A stretch of 27,274 bases of DNA from Patescibacteria group bacterium (lineage in GTDB: Bacteria; Patescibacteriota; Microgenomatia; Daviesbacterales; UBA10151). The stretch's first letter is position 1. Every line of letters begins with the position of its first letter. Below the pieces are notes generated by a model. That model made no database searches. It saw only the letters and a list, made by a program, of their open reading frames with translations, and was not told the DNA's origin. Position numbers and translations under genes: made by a program. The DNA is taken from positions 1-27,274 of the forward strand of contig JAHIVD010000012.1 of assembly GCA_018816815.1 (NCBI GenBank). The letters run 5' to 3'. Below are positions 6,566-13,263 of this stretch, piece by piece.

Positions 6566-7456
6566 ATGAAAGAGATTACGAGAGGAGCAGAACGTGGAGG
6601 GATTAGCTTTTGCCTAGAGTCACAGGATATTCTTGATTTAGAGAGAAGAAATACTATACTTAATTTTCTGGGAAAATTTGAAAGGTCGGTACAAACAGCA
6701 GTTATTAATCCAAGAAGGATGCAGGAAGAGATTTTTGTTTCTGAGGCTTGCGGATTGTTGAATCTTATGGAAATCAGGACTTTGGCCACCTTAAGGAGAA
6801 ACGGCATGATCCATCCCGGTGTTCGAACTACTGGACAAAAAAGAGAATATTATTATTCCCCCTCAGAGCTGGCTCTAATTAAATTAGTTCTTTTTGATGG
6901 AGATAAAGGTTGCGCTTTAAAGGATGTTGTTGACAAAGTCAAACCCTTAATAGGTAGGACTATTTATGATGGAAAGCTGTGCTCGCCTTCGTCAAAAAAG
7001 AGGCCGACAGTACGAAAGTTGCAGGAAGGCGATGACTGGTTTTTGCAGTATGGGGATGTTTTGGTTCAGGTTTTGGATTTAACTCCTGTCCCATTTCCCG
7101 AAAGAAGACAAAAGTCCTTATTAAGAGAGGAATATCCTAGTAATTCCCCTCCAGAAGAAGTAAAGAAGGGTAATGACGGATTATCGGAAGAATCAATTAG
7201 TCGATTATTAGAAGATTTGAGCGGATTTTCTAACAGGGACAAAATGGATTTTTTTAGTGTTAGAAAAGCGCCAAGCTTTACTCCTCCTTTAATGAATAAA
7301 ATTATTCAGGCAGTTTTAACTAAAGAAGGAAATTTTTTAACAAGAGGAGGATGCACTGATTCGAATGCTGTCTGGGATAATTTGACTTTTGGAATCATTG
7401 AGCGATGTCTGCTGGTTTTGCTTGATGAGCGCAGAAGAGATAACGGAGAAAAATAA
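6566..7456 (+). CDS. MerR-like helix-turn-helix regulator, paralogue 3
   Basis: A 296-residue paralogue, closest to the protein at 3385. The MerR-like unit covers about residues 56-128: SEACGLLNLMEIRTLATLRR (helix-turn-helix), NGMIHPG, wing with REYYYSP, SELALIKLVLF and ALKDVVDKVKPLI. C-terminal blocks shared with paralogue 1 are QYGDVLVQVLDLTP, FFSVRKAPSF and WDNLTFGIIERCL. The start differs from its relatives: the position of their ATG is ACG here, and the reading begins at an in-frame ATG 15 bases further upstream, replacing MIETEAG by MKEITRGAE. It is followed by an orphan fourth copy of the upstream region and then the dcw promoter, so it is the closest regulator gene to mraZ. Targets are unknown. 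Confidence 0.65.
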   Translation: MKEITRGAERGGISFCLESQDILDLERRNTILNFLGKFERSVQTAVINPRRMQEEIFVSEACGLLNLMEIRTLATLRRNGMIHPGVRTTGQKREYYYSPSELALIKLVLFDGDKGCALKDVVDKVKPLIGRTIYDGKLCSPSSKKRPTVRKLQEGDDWFLQYGDVLVQVLDLTPVPFPERRQKSLLREEYPSNSPPEEVKKGNDGLSEESISRLLEDLSGFSNRDKMDFFSVRKAPSFTPPLMNKIIQAVLTKEGNFLTRGGCTDSNAVWDNLTFGIIERCLLVLLDERRRDNGEK

Positions 7457-7490
7457 TTCTGTCTATATTTGTATTATTTCCAGTTCTGAA

Positions 7491-7546
7491 AAGTGATATT
7501 AGTTTAGGAAATATTAGTTTAGGAAAATTTAGATTCCGCTTAATAC
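7491..7546 (+). repeat. Orphan copy 4 of the regulator upstream region (no gene behind it)
   Basis: The 16-mer ATATTAGTTTAGGAAA occurs twice in tandem (7496-7511 and 7511-7526, period 15), followed by AATTTAGATT and CGCTTAAT as in the other copies. After that the match becomes patchy (TGCA-ACTGTG may be the promoter with most of its spacer deleted). No regulator gene follows; the next gene is mraZ. This is the left edge of a lost fourth unit, or a site kept for its own sake. Confidence 0.65.
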
Positions 7547-7612
7547 TGCAACTGTGTTATCTATTTAATAGATGTAAATCCTATTTCTTGATTCTTCTGT
7601 AACCTCAAAGTT

Positions 7613-7624
7613 AATTTTCCTAAA
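7613..7624 (-). repeat. Inverted copy of the TTTAGGAAAATT core next to the mraZ promoter
   Basis: AATTTTCCTAAA on the plus strand is the reverse complement of the 12-base core shared by the regulator upstream copies. It ends ten bases before the TTGACA of the mraZ promoter. The motif is AT-rich, so chance is possible. The rest of 7547-7612 shows only a small palindrome (ATCTAT-TTA-ATAGAT, 7559-7573). Confidence 0.35.
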
Positions 7625-7633
7625 ATTTACCTC

Positions 7634-7686
7634 TTGACAAGCGTGTGAAAAATGGTGGAAAATGGTTATAGATGGTGAAAAATGGT
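7634..7686 (+). promoter_or_regulatory. dcw promoter with four ATGGT boxes (probable MraZ operator)
   Basis: TTGACA (7634-7639) is a consensus -35; the -10 is less clear (GAAAAT about 18 bases on). ATGGT occurs at 7652, 7662, 7672 and 7682, exactly ten bases apart, so all lie on one face of the helix. In known systems MraZ binds several TGGGN-type pentamers with five-base spacers upstream of its own gene. The layout here is the same with a variant pentamer, and mraZ follows 80 bases downstream. Confidence 0.75.
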
Positions 7687-7689
7687 TGT

Positions 7690-7710
7690 CTTCTTTGCTA
7701 AATAAAGAAG
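7690..7710 (+). other. Hairpin in the mraZ leader
   Basis: CTTCTTT (7690-7696) and AAAGAAG (7704-7710) pair perfectly with a seven-base loop just after the ATGGT boxes. Further on, CTCCGG is repeated directly (around 7733 and 7745). The mraZ leader is therefore structured, unlike the leaderless genes nearby. Confidence 0.45.
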
Positions 7711-7766
7711 AATAAAATTTCTGCCCAGAAAGCTCCGGTTAAACTCCGGGGGATGAGGATGTCTTC

Positions 7767-8180
7767 ATGTTTTTGGGCGAATACCAAACTAAATTTTCAG
7801 GAAAAGGCAGGATTGTCCTGCCAAAGTTAATGAGACAAGAATTGGGAGGCAATAAAGCAATTGTCCTCTCAAGAGGATTTGAAGGTTGTATTTGGGGATT
7901 TTCCCAAAAAGGATTTGAAGAAGAGGCAAAAAGACAGCTTGAGATTTCGGCAACAGAAGAACGGGCAAGGTTGCTTAGGAGGTATATATTTTCGGGCAGT
8001 ATACAGGTGAAATTAGATGCTCAGGGCCGTTTTGTTATACCAGATGGTCTGGCGGCTTATGCTAAAACAGGTTTGCAAGTGATAGTAATTGGTGCGGGTG
8101 ATCATTTTGAGATTTGGAATGTTGATCTTTGGAAAAAGCATCTAAAGGAAGTAGAGAAAGAGTATGCAAGGTTATCATAG
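7767..8180 (+). CDS. mraZ: Transcriptional regulator MraZ
   Basis: MraZ is a ring-forming DNA-binding protein that represses or tunes its own dcw operon. The 137 residues hold two SpoVT/AbrB-like swapped-hairpin halves. The second carries the standard DxxxR signature (DAQGRFVIP); the first has SGKGRIVLP, where Asp is replaced by Ser but the arginine is kept. The N-terminus MFLGEYQTKF fits the family start and GATGAGG 11 bases upstream can serve as Shine-Dalgarno. The four ATGGT boxes upstream are the likely autoregulatory site. The last 17 bases overlap rsmH in another frame, so the two are coupled. Length is close to the usual 140-150 residues. Confidence 0.95.
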   Translation: MFLGEYQTKFSGKGRIVLPKLMRQELGGNKAIVLSRGFEGCIWGFSQKGFEEEAKRQLEISATEERARLLRRYIFSGSIQVKLDAQGRFVIPDGLAAYAKTGLQVIVIGAGDHFEIWNVDLWKKHLKEVEKEYARLS

Positions 8181-9105
8181 AAGCGTTCTTCTCAAAGAAA
8201 GCCTGGAAGCACTTATACCTGTGCCGGCCGGTACAGGACGAGATGCCTGGTACATTGATTGTACTTTAGGCGACGGAGGGCATTCAATAGGAGTAATAGC
8301 GCGGGGAGGGAGAGTCATTGGAATTGACGTTGACCCGCTGGCCCTTAAAAGAGTGCAAAAGAGGTTTAAGAAAAAAGGTATTACCGGGGATAAATATAAG
8401 TTAATTTTAGGTAATTTCAGGGATCTAAAAGACTTAATATTTACCCTTGCAAGACCTGATCTTAAAGGTTGCTTTAAAGGTGCAATTTTTGATCTTGGGG
8501 TTTCAAGTTTACAGCTTGAGAGTCCGGAAAGGGGTTTTTCTTTTGGAAAATCAGGGCCTTTGGATATGAGGATGGATCCAAGTCTTAATGTAAAGGCATT
8601 AGATTTAGTAAATTCTTTAACAAGAAAGGAGTTATATGAATTATTTACAAAAATGGGTGAAGAGAAATATTCTTGGCATTTGGCTCGTGCTTTGGTCAGC
8701 GCCCGTGAAGTAAGCCCGATAACAAATACTTTGGAGTTTGCCGGAATTGTAAAAAGGGTTATAGGAGGCAGAAGGAAAAAGATTTCTGCCTACACTAAAG
8801 TCCCGGAGAGCAAGCATCCTGCAACAAGGGCATTTCAGGCTCTTAGGATTGCAGTAAATGATGAGTTAAACGCTTTACAGGAAGGATTAAATAATTGTTT
8901 AAGCTTAATTAAAAAAGATGGCCGTATTGTTGTCATTAGTTTTCACTCACTGGAAGATAGGATCGTTAAGAATACTTTTAGGGCGTGGGAAAATGCAGGA
9001 ACGGGTCAGATTTTAACTAAGAAACCAGTAGTTCCGGGTGAAAAAGAAGTGAGCGGGAATCCCAGATCAAGATCAGCAAAGATGAGGGTTTTTAAGAAAC
9101 TATAG
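8164..9105 (+). CDS. rsmH: 16S rRNA m4C1402 methyltransferase RsmH (MraW)
   Basis: Methylates N4 of C1402 in 16S rRNA using S-adenosylmethionine. It has 313 residues, the usual length. The N-terminal YHRSVLLKESLEAL is typical; the SAM-binding motif is IDCTLGDGGHS, with IGIDVDPLAL for the adenosine-binding acidic strand. DLGVSSLQLESPERGFSF and LDMRMDP are family signatures, and the C-terminal ISFHSLEDRIVKNTF and RSRSAKMRVFKKL blocks are complete. It starts inside the 3' end of mraZ. It is followed by a short stretch of tandem ATG-stop micro-frames before ftsL. Confidence 0.95.
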   Translation: MQGYHRSVLLKESLEALIPVPAGTGRDAWYIDCTLGDGGHSIGVIARGGRVIGIDVDPLALKRVQKRFKKKGITGDKYKLILGNFRDLKDLIFTLARPDLKGCFKGAIFDLGVSSLQLESPERGFSFGKSGPLDMRMDPSLNVKALDLVNSLTRKELYELFTKMGEEKYSWHLARALVSAREVSPITNTLEFAGIVKRVIGGRRKKISAYTKVPESKHPATRAFQALRIAVNDELNALQEGLNNCLSLIKKDGRIVVISFHSLEDRIVKNTFRAWENAGTGQILTKKPVVPGEKEVSGNPRSRSAKMRVFKKL

Positions 9106-9125
9106 ATACAAAAATAGATATTAAA

Positions 9126-9185
9126 ATGATTAGGAAATAATTTATGACGATTAGAGAATAATTTATGACAATTAGAGAGTAATCT
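9126..9185 (+). repeat. Tandem 18-21 bp units, each an ATG plus in-frame stop, before ftsL
   Basis: Three imperfect repeats lie directly before the ftsL start, and the ftsL start forms the fourth. In one reading frame they encode M-I-R-K-stop (ATG 9126), M-T-I-R-E-stop (ATG 9144), M-T-I-R-E-stop (ATG 9165), then the ftsL ATG at 9186 (MTIIEKF). Spacing is 18, 21 and 21 bases, so all are in phase, and each stop is followed by TTT or TCT and the next ATG. They could be decoy starts or re-initiation sites, or simply a slippage expansion of the gene start. Confidence 0.75.
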
Positions 9186-9482
9186 ATGACGATTATAGAA
9201 AAATTTGAGCCGGATAAACAAAAAAATGGATTCTCAAAAAAGTACGCATGCCTGGTAGCAGCAGGTCTTTTTATTCTTATAGTTGTAGAAATCTGGGCCA
9301 GTAATAATGTTGTTGAGTATGGCGGAAAGCTGGAAAAATTATCACTGCTGTCAAAGAGACTGAATACAGAAAATCAACTTTTGAAAAATGAGATAGCTTC
9401 AAGCGAATCATTGAATTTTGTTGCATCTAAATCTGCAGAGCTTGGTTTTTCACCGCCTGAAAGTATACAATATATTCGTTGA
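9186..9482 (+). CDS. ftsL: FtsL/DivIC-like cell division protein
   Basis: A 98-residue bitopic membrane protein: about 20 charged N-terminal residues, one transmembrane helix (about 22-40, CLVAAGLFILIVVEIWASN), then a coiled-coil-like stretch with regular leucines (LEKLSLLSKRLNTENQLLKNE). FtsL joins FtsB and FtsQ to activate the FtsW-FtsI synthase at the septum. Sequence similarity in this family is low, so the call rests on topology, size and position between rsmH and ftsI, the standard place for ftsL. The end (LGFSPPESIQYIR) resembles the 'A.eLGM..p...v.yI' ending common in FtsL. I chose ATG 9186 because the three upstream ATGs in this frame are each closed by a stop. Confidence 0.75.
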   Translation: MTIIEKFEPDKQKNGFSKKYACLVAAGLFILIVVEIWASNNVVEYGGKLEKLSLLSKRLNTENQLLKNEIASSESLNFVASKSAELGFSPPESIQYIR

Positions 9483-9504
9483 TTAGGATATGCAATTTAG
9501 TGTT

Positions 9505-9513
9505 TGCTATATT
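9505..9513 (+). promoter_or_regulatory. Possible extended -10 (TGCTATATT) before ftsI
   Basis: TGC followed by TATATT, identical to the nine bases at the ftsZ promoter (21218-21226). No good -35 at the proper distance. It lies 63 bases before the ftsI ATG; AAAGGAG at about 9538 is too far from that ATG to be its ribosome site. The rest of 9483-9576 shows nothing else. Confidence 0.35.
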
Positions 9514-9576
9514 AAGGGTTTTATTCTTTGGTGTTTCAAAGGAGTTAAAAGAACCTGCTAATTCTCTTCGAAAATT

Positions 9577-11265
9577 ATGCGAATACTTTGGATCAGGGCA
9601 ATTCTTCTCATATTTCTTTCTCTCATTGTAATTCGTTTATTCTATTGGCAAATAGTCCGTGCAGAATTTTTGCAGTCTCAAGCAGATAATCAGCATTTTA
9701 CAGATACGACACTGGATGCTGTTAGAGGAGATATTTTTTTCTCAGACGGGTCTATTTTAACTTCTTCTAACCCCTCGTTTACTTTATATGGTTTACCTAA
9801 GGAAATAGCAAAAGATCAGAAAATTCAAATTTCTTATCTCTTAGCTAAGGCTTTATCAGAATCACAGGACAATATAGATGATTTGGCAAAGGAATTAGTC
9901 AATAATTTAGAAAAGGATCTTTATTGGGTGCCACTGAAAAAGAAAATTTCTTTTGATCAAAAAAAACAAATTGAAAAACTAATCTCAAAAGGGATTGGTT
10001 TTAATCAGGGCAGCAGTAGATTTTATCCTGAAGGTTCATCTTCCGCACATTTACTGGGTTTTGTAAATTCTGATGCTAAAGGTAATTTTGGATTGGAGGG
10101 CTATTTTGACGGAGAGTTAAAAGGTATTTCAGGGTCAATAAGACACGAAAGAGATGCTTTAGGTTTACCAATACTGATAGGGGAGTTTTTAACAAATGAT
10201 GCAAGAAACGGAAAAAATTTAATCTTAAACATTGACAGATCAGTTCAGTATATTGTTGAACAAGCTCTTAAAAAGGGAGTTGAAAAATACGGTGCTAAAG
10301 CCGGTTCTATTGTGGTGATGGAGCCGGGTACAGGGGGAATTTTAGCAATGGCATCTTTTCCCAATTATCATCCTGAAAAATATTTTGATTATCCAAAAGA
10401 ATTTTATAGGAATCCTGTTGTTGCTGATCATTACGAACCCGGATCAACCTTTAAAGTTTTGGTTATGGCAGCAGCTTTAAATGAGGATTTGGTAGGTCCG
10501 GACACAAAATGCGACAGTTGTTCCGGTCCGATTTCTGTCGGCGGTTTTACTATAAGGACTTGGGATAATAAATATTATCCGGATTCTACTTTAAAAGATG
10601 TGATAGTTCATTCGGACAATACAGGAATGGTTTTTGTAGCCAGGAAGTTAGGGTTGGATAAATTCTATTCTTATCTTGATAATTTTGGATTTGGGCAGCC
10701 TACAAATATTGATCTCCAGGATGAATCCTCGCCTGATATCAGGCCAAAAAATAGTTGGAGGGAAATCGACCTGGTAACAGCGTCGTTCGGCCAGGGTATT
10801 GCAGTTACGCCAATACAGATGGTTACTGCAGTGTCAGCTATAGCAAATGGCGGGAATTTAATGGAGCCGCATATAGTAAAAGAAATTACCAACGATCAAG
10901 GCAGTTTCACGGTAAATCCAAAGGTTGTAAGAAAAGTGATTAAGGATTCTTCGTCCCAGGTGATAAAAGAGATGATGGTTGCGGCAGTTGAAGAGGGGGA
11001 AGCAAGAGTGCTTAGGCTTAAGGGATTTAAAATTGCAGGAAAAACAGGAACTGCCCAAATTCCGGTTGCCGGCCATTATGATGAAGATAAAACAATTGCC
11101 TCTTTTGTAGGTTTTGCGCCGGCGGATAATCCGAAATTTGTGATGCTGGTGCGCTTTGATGAACCATCATCTTCTATTTTCGGCTCAGAAACCGCAGCAC
11201 CTACTTTTTTTGAAATAGCTAAACAGTTACTCTTCTATTATAAAATCGCTCCAATAGCGGAATAG
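9577..11265 (+). CDS. ftsI: Septal peptidoglycan transpeptidase FtsI (class B PBP)
   Basis: Cross-links peptidoglycan at the division septum with its partner FtsW. The 562-residue protein has one N-terminal membrane helix (about 4-22), the N-terminal pedestal domain (RGDIFFSDGSILTSS, 50-64) and the transpeptidase domain. The three active-site motifs are intact: SxxK as S290-T-F-K293 in the segment EPGSTFKVLVMAA, SxN as S346-D-N348, and KTG in GKTGTAQIP near residue 488. There is no PASTA domain. ATG 9577 has no strong Shine-Dalgarno, but an in-frame stop at 9559-9561 limits other choices and the membrane helix begins right after it. Position after ftsL and before murE is standard for the dcw cluster. 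Confidence 0.95.
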   Translation: MRILWIRAILLIFLSLIVIRLFYWQIVRAEFLQSQADNQHFTDTTLDAVRGDIFFSDGSILTSSNPSFTLYGLPKEIAKDQKIQISYLLAKALSESQDNIDDLAKELVNNLEKDLYWVPLKKKISFDQKKQIEKLISKGIGFNQGSSRFYPEGSSSAHLLGFVNSDAKGNFGLEGYFDGELKGISGSIRHERDALGLPILIGEFLTNDARNGKNLILNIDRSVQYIVEQALKKGVEKYGAKAGSIVVMEPGTGGILAMASFPNYHPEKYFDYPKEFYRNPVVADHYEPGSTFKVLVMAAALNEDLVGPDTKCDSCSGPISVGGFTIRTWDNKYYPDSTLKDVIVHSDNTGMVFVARKLGLDKFYSYLDNFGFGQPTNIDLQDESSPDIRPKNSWREIDLVTASFGQGIAVTPIQMVTAVSAIANGGNLMEPHIVKEITNDQGSFTVNPKVVRKVIKDSSSQVIKEMMVAAVEEGEARVLRLKGFKIAGKTGTAQIPVAGHYDEDKTIASFVGFAPADNPKFVMLVRFDEPSSSIFGSETAAPTFFEIAKQLLFYYKIAPIAE

Positions 11266-11280
11266 ATATGAAGTCTGTTA

Positions 11281-11286
11281 TATAAT
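11281..11286 (+). promoter_or_regulatory. TATAAT 7 nt before murE start
   Basis: A consensus -10 followed by exactly seven bases and the ATG at 11294; no Shine-Dalgarno and no clear -35. This is the same spacing as at recO and murF and would give a leaderless murE transcript inside the dcw cluster. Confidence 0.4.
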
Positions 11287-11293
11287 ATTCTTC

Positions 11294-12526
11294 ATGGAAA
11301 CAGTAAAAGAGTTATTAAAAAATATTTTTCCTCAAGAGAAGATAAACACCATCTATCATTTACCTGTGGCTATCCTGGCAAATGTTATTTACGGCTTCCC
11401 CACCAGGGGGCTTAAAGTGATTGGTATAACCGGTACTGACGGTAAAACTACTACTACAAATATGGTTTATCAGATTCTAAAAGCTGCCGGTAAAAAGGTT
11501 TCCATGGTTTCAACAATAAATGCCATGGTTGCTGGAAAACCATATGATACCGGTTTTCATGTAACATCACCTGATCCGTTTACAGTGCAAAAATTTGCAA
11601 GAGAAGCTTTTAACCGGGGCAGTGAGTATCTGGTTTTGGAGGTTACCTCTCACGGCTTAGATCAATTCCGTTTTTGGGGGATCAGGTTTGAAATCGGTGT
11701 TATTACTAATGTCACTCATGAGCATCTTGATTATCATAGAACATATAAGAATTATCTGGCAGATAAACTAAAGTTATTGAAGGGAGTAAAATTTGCAATA
11801 ATTAACCAGAATCTTAAAAACCATACAGGTAAACTTGCAGGTAAAATAATGACATTCGGATTTCAAAGAGGTGATTTTAACCAACAGGATATAAAGCTAA
11901 ATTTGAAGATTACCGGAGAGTATAATTTAGAAAATGCACTTTGTTCCCTTGCCACTGCTTTTGTTTTAGGGATTGATAAAACAATTGCCCAAAAAGCCCT
12001 TGAAAATTTTAAGAATGTAAAAGGAAGGATGGAAGAGATTGAGAATAACCGCAATATTAAGATTGTTGTAGATTTTGCCCATACGCCGAATGCGCTGGAG
12101 CAAGCTTTAAAGTCTTTAAGAAAGAAAACAAAAGGAAGATTGATTGCTGTTTTTGGATCAGCAGGAAAAAGAGACATAGAAAAAAGAAGCTTAATGGGTC
12201 AAATTGCCGGGAAATTGGCAGATATTTCAGTAATTACGGCAGAAGACCCAAGAGGGGAGCTGGATTTAATTAATAAACAGATAGCAGATGGAGCTAAAAA
12301 GGTTGGAGGAGTTATGGATAAAAATATCTTTGTTTTAAAAGATAGGAAAAAAGCAATTGATTTTGCAATCAACAATCTTGCCAAGGCTGGAGATACTATC
12401 GGAATTTTTGGGAAAGGCCACGAGGCTTCTATGAATTTAGATGGAAAGATAGAAACTTCCTGGTCTGAAAAAGAGGCAGTAGAGTTGGCACTGAGTGGGT
12501 TTACCGCAGCAGTGAAAAGCTGGTAA
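11294..12526 (+). CDS. murE: MurE-type Mur ligase (UDP-MurNAc-tripeptide synthetase) with short N-terminal domain
   Basis: Adds the third amino acid to UDP-MurNAc-L-Ala-D-Glu with ATP. Marks are the P-loop GITGTDGKTTTT (K51), TSPDP substrate loop (91-95), EVTSHGLDQFR (116-125), NVTHEHLDYH (139-148), the carbamylated-lysine region YLADKLKLL (K158), KGRMEEI (243-249), DFAHTPNAL and, at 317-322, EDPRGE. In meso-diaminopimelate enzymes this last motif is usually DNPR; here the arginine is kept but the first two residues are Glu-Asp, so the third amino acid cannot be fixed from sequence. With 410 residues it is 70-80 shorter than usual: only 43 residues precede the P-loop, so the UDP-binding N-terminal domain is much reduced. 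A role for another Mur step is possible because murC and murD are not in the cluster. Confidence 0.85.
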   Translation: METVKELLKNIFPQEKINTIYHLPVAILANVIYGFPTRGLKVIGITGTDGKTTTTNMVYQILKAAGKKVSMVSTINAMVAGKPYDTGFHVTSPDPFTVQKFAREAFNRGSEYLVLEVTSHGLDQFRFWGIRFEIGVITNVTHEHLDYHRTYKNYLADKLKLLKGVKFAIINQNLKNHTGKLAGKIMTFGFQRGDFNQQDIKLNLKITGEYNLENALCSLATAFVLGIDKTIAQKALENFKNVKGRMEEIENNRNIKIVVDFAHTPNALEQALKSLRKKTKGRLIAVFGSAGKRDIEKRSLMGQIAGKLADISVITAEDPRGELDLINKQIADGAKKVGGVMDKNIFVLKDRKKAIDFAINNLAKAGDTIGIFGKGHEASMNLDGKIETSWSEKEAVELALSGFTAAVKSW

Positions 12527-12580
12527 AGGTAGTAAAAATTGCCAGCTTTGAGTCTGTTTCGTGACCGCAGAAAAAAATCT

Positions 12581-13168
12581 ATGGATTCTAAATATAAGCT
12601 AATTGTTGATTCTTTTGGAAAAGACAGGTTTAAATTTAATGAACCTTTGAAACACCACACAGCTTCCGGATTTGGAGGACCTGCTAAAGTATTTTTTATT
12701 GCCTTTAGTACTAAAGAGTTAATTAAAATAATCAGTATGTGTAGACAACTGGGTTTAACCTATTTTTTATATGGGAGCGGTTCTAAAATCATGATATCAG
12801 ATTTAGGATTTGACGGATTGGTAATCAAAAACCGGATAAAAGATATACAAACAATTTCTGTTAAGGGTAAGGTAACAAAATACGGAATAGGAGTAGATCA
12901 GGCTGCAATAGAAGCAGAATCAGGTTTGAGTATAAAAAAATTTGTTGAATATCTTAATGCTCAGAATTTGGAAACTCTGGAATTTTTAAATTTACCAGGC
13001 AGCATTGGCGGAAATCTTTTTTTGAACAAATCCTTGCAAAATCATACTAAAAGCATTAAAGTACTGAACCTGGAATCTGAAATCATACAGATTAAAGTTG
13101 AGAATTTAAATCCAAGAAAGCATATAATAATATCTGCAGTATTTAAAATAAAAGCAAAAATAAAATAA
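12581..13168 (+). CDS. murB: MurB-like FAD domain, truncated (lacks catalytic C-terminal part)
   Basis: Normal MurB (about 300 residues) reduces UDP-GlcNAc-enolpyruvate with NADPH through FAD. This protein has only 195 residues from ATG 12581 (a TTG at 12539 would add 14 unlikely residues). The FAD-binding half is recognisable: HTASGFGGPAK, LYGSGSKIMISDLGFDGLVI (64-83) and LPGSIGGN (138-145). The loop holding the 'GYR.S' catalytic arginine is deleted, the chain ends after the strand HIIISAVFKIKAKIK, and the C-terminal domain with the proton-donor serine and the last glutamate is missing. No continuation is seen in any nearby frame before murA. It is either a decayed enzyme, a flavin-binding accessory protein, or works with a separately encoded part. 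The stop lies inside a pentanucleotide repeat. Confidence 0.75.
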   Translation: MDSKYKLIVDSFGKDRFKFNEPLKHHTASGFGGPAKVFFIAFSTKELIKIISMCRQLGLTYFLYGSGSKIMISDLGFDGLVIKNRIKDIQTISVKGKVTKYGIGVDQAAIEAESGLSIKKFVEYLNAQNLETLEFLNLPGSIGGNLFLNKSLQNHTKSIKVLNLESEIIQIKVENLNPRKHIIISAVFKIKAKIK

Positions 13169-13210
13169 AATAAAATAAAATAAAGTAAAGTAAAGTAAAG
13201 TAAAGTAAAG
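13161..13210 (+). repeat. Pentanucleotide repeat: (TAAAA)4 then (TAAAG)6
   Basis: Ten perfect 5-bp units, 50 bp in all, cover the murB stop codon (13166-13168) and the start of the murB-murA gap. Every frame meets a TAA within it, so a change in unit number would alter only the last residues of MurB and the distance to murA. The A-to-G switch after unit four is a clean block, which points to slippage from two seeds. Confidence 0.95.
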
Positions 13211-13251
13211 CTTTAGAGATAGTTGTTTTAAAGCAGAGTTTGTAGTAATTA

Positions 13252-13257
13252 TATTAT
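13252..13257 (+). promoter_or_regulatory. Possible -10 (TATTAT) 6 nt before murA start
   Basis: TATTAT followed by six bases and ATG 13264, in a very AT-rich stretch without Shine-Dalgarno or clear -35. Weak alone; listed because it repeats the spacing seen at recO, murE and murF. Confidence 0.25.
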
Positions 13258-13263
13258 TTAATT

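Noticed and set aside
3241..7546. CRISPR array
   Set aside because: The repeated upstream units are long, contain promoters and precede genes at irregular distances; there are no short regularly spaced repeats with unique spacers.
9126..9185. Alternative longer ftsL starting at 9126, 9144 or 9165
   Set aside because: Each ATG is closed by an in-frame TAA after four or five codons, so none can extend ftsL.
12199..12660. 153-residue minus-strand frame across the murE-murB junction
   Set aside because: It mirrors the coding strand of murE and murB; composition is Ser/Phe/Leu-rich as expected for a shadow frame.
13141..13260. Frameshift that would restore a full MurB
   Set aside because: I looked past the stop in the other frames; the repeat contains stops in all frames and only about 95 bases remain before murA, far too few for the missing domain.
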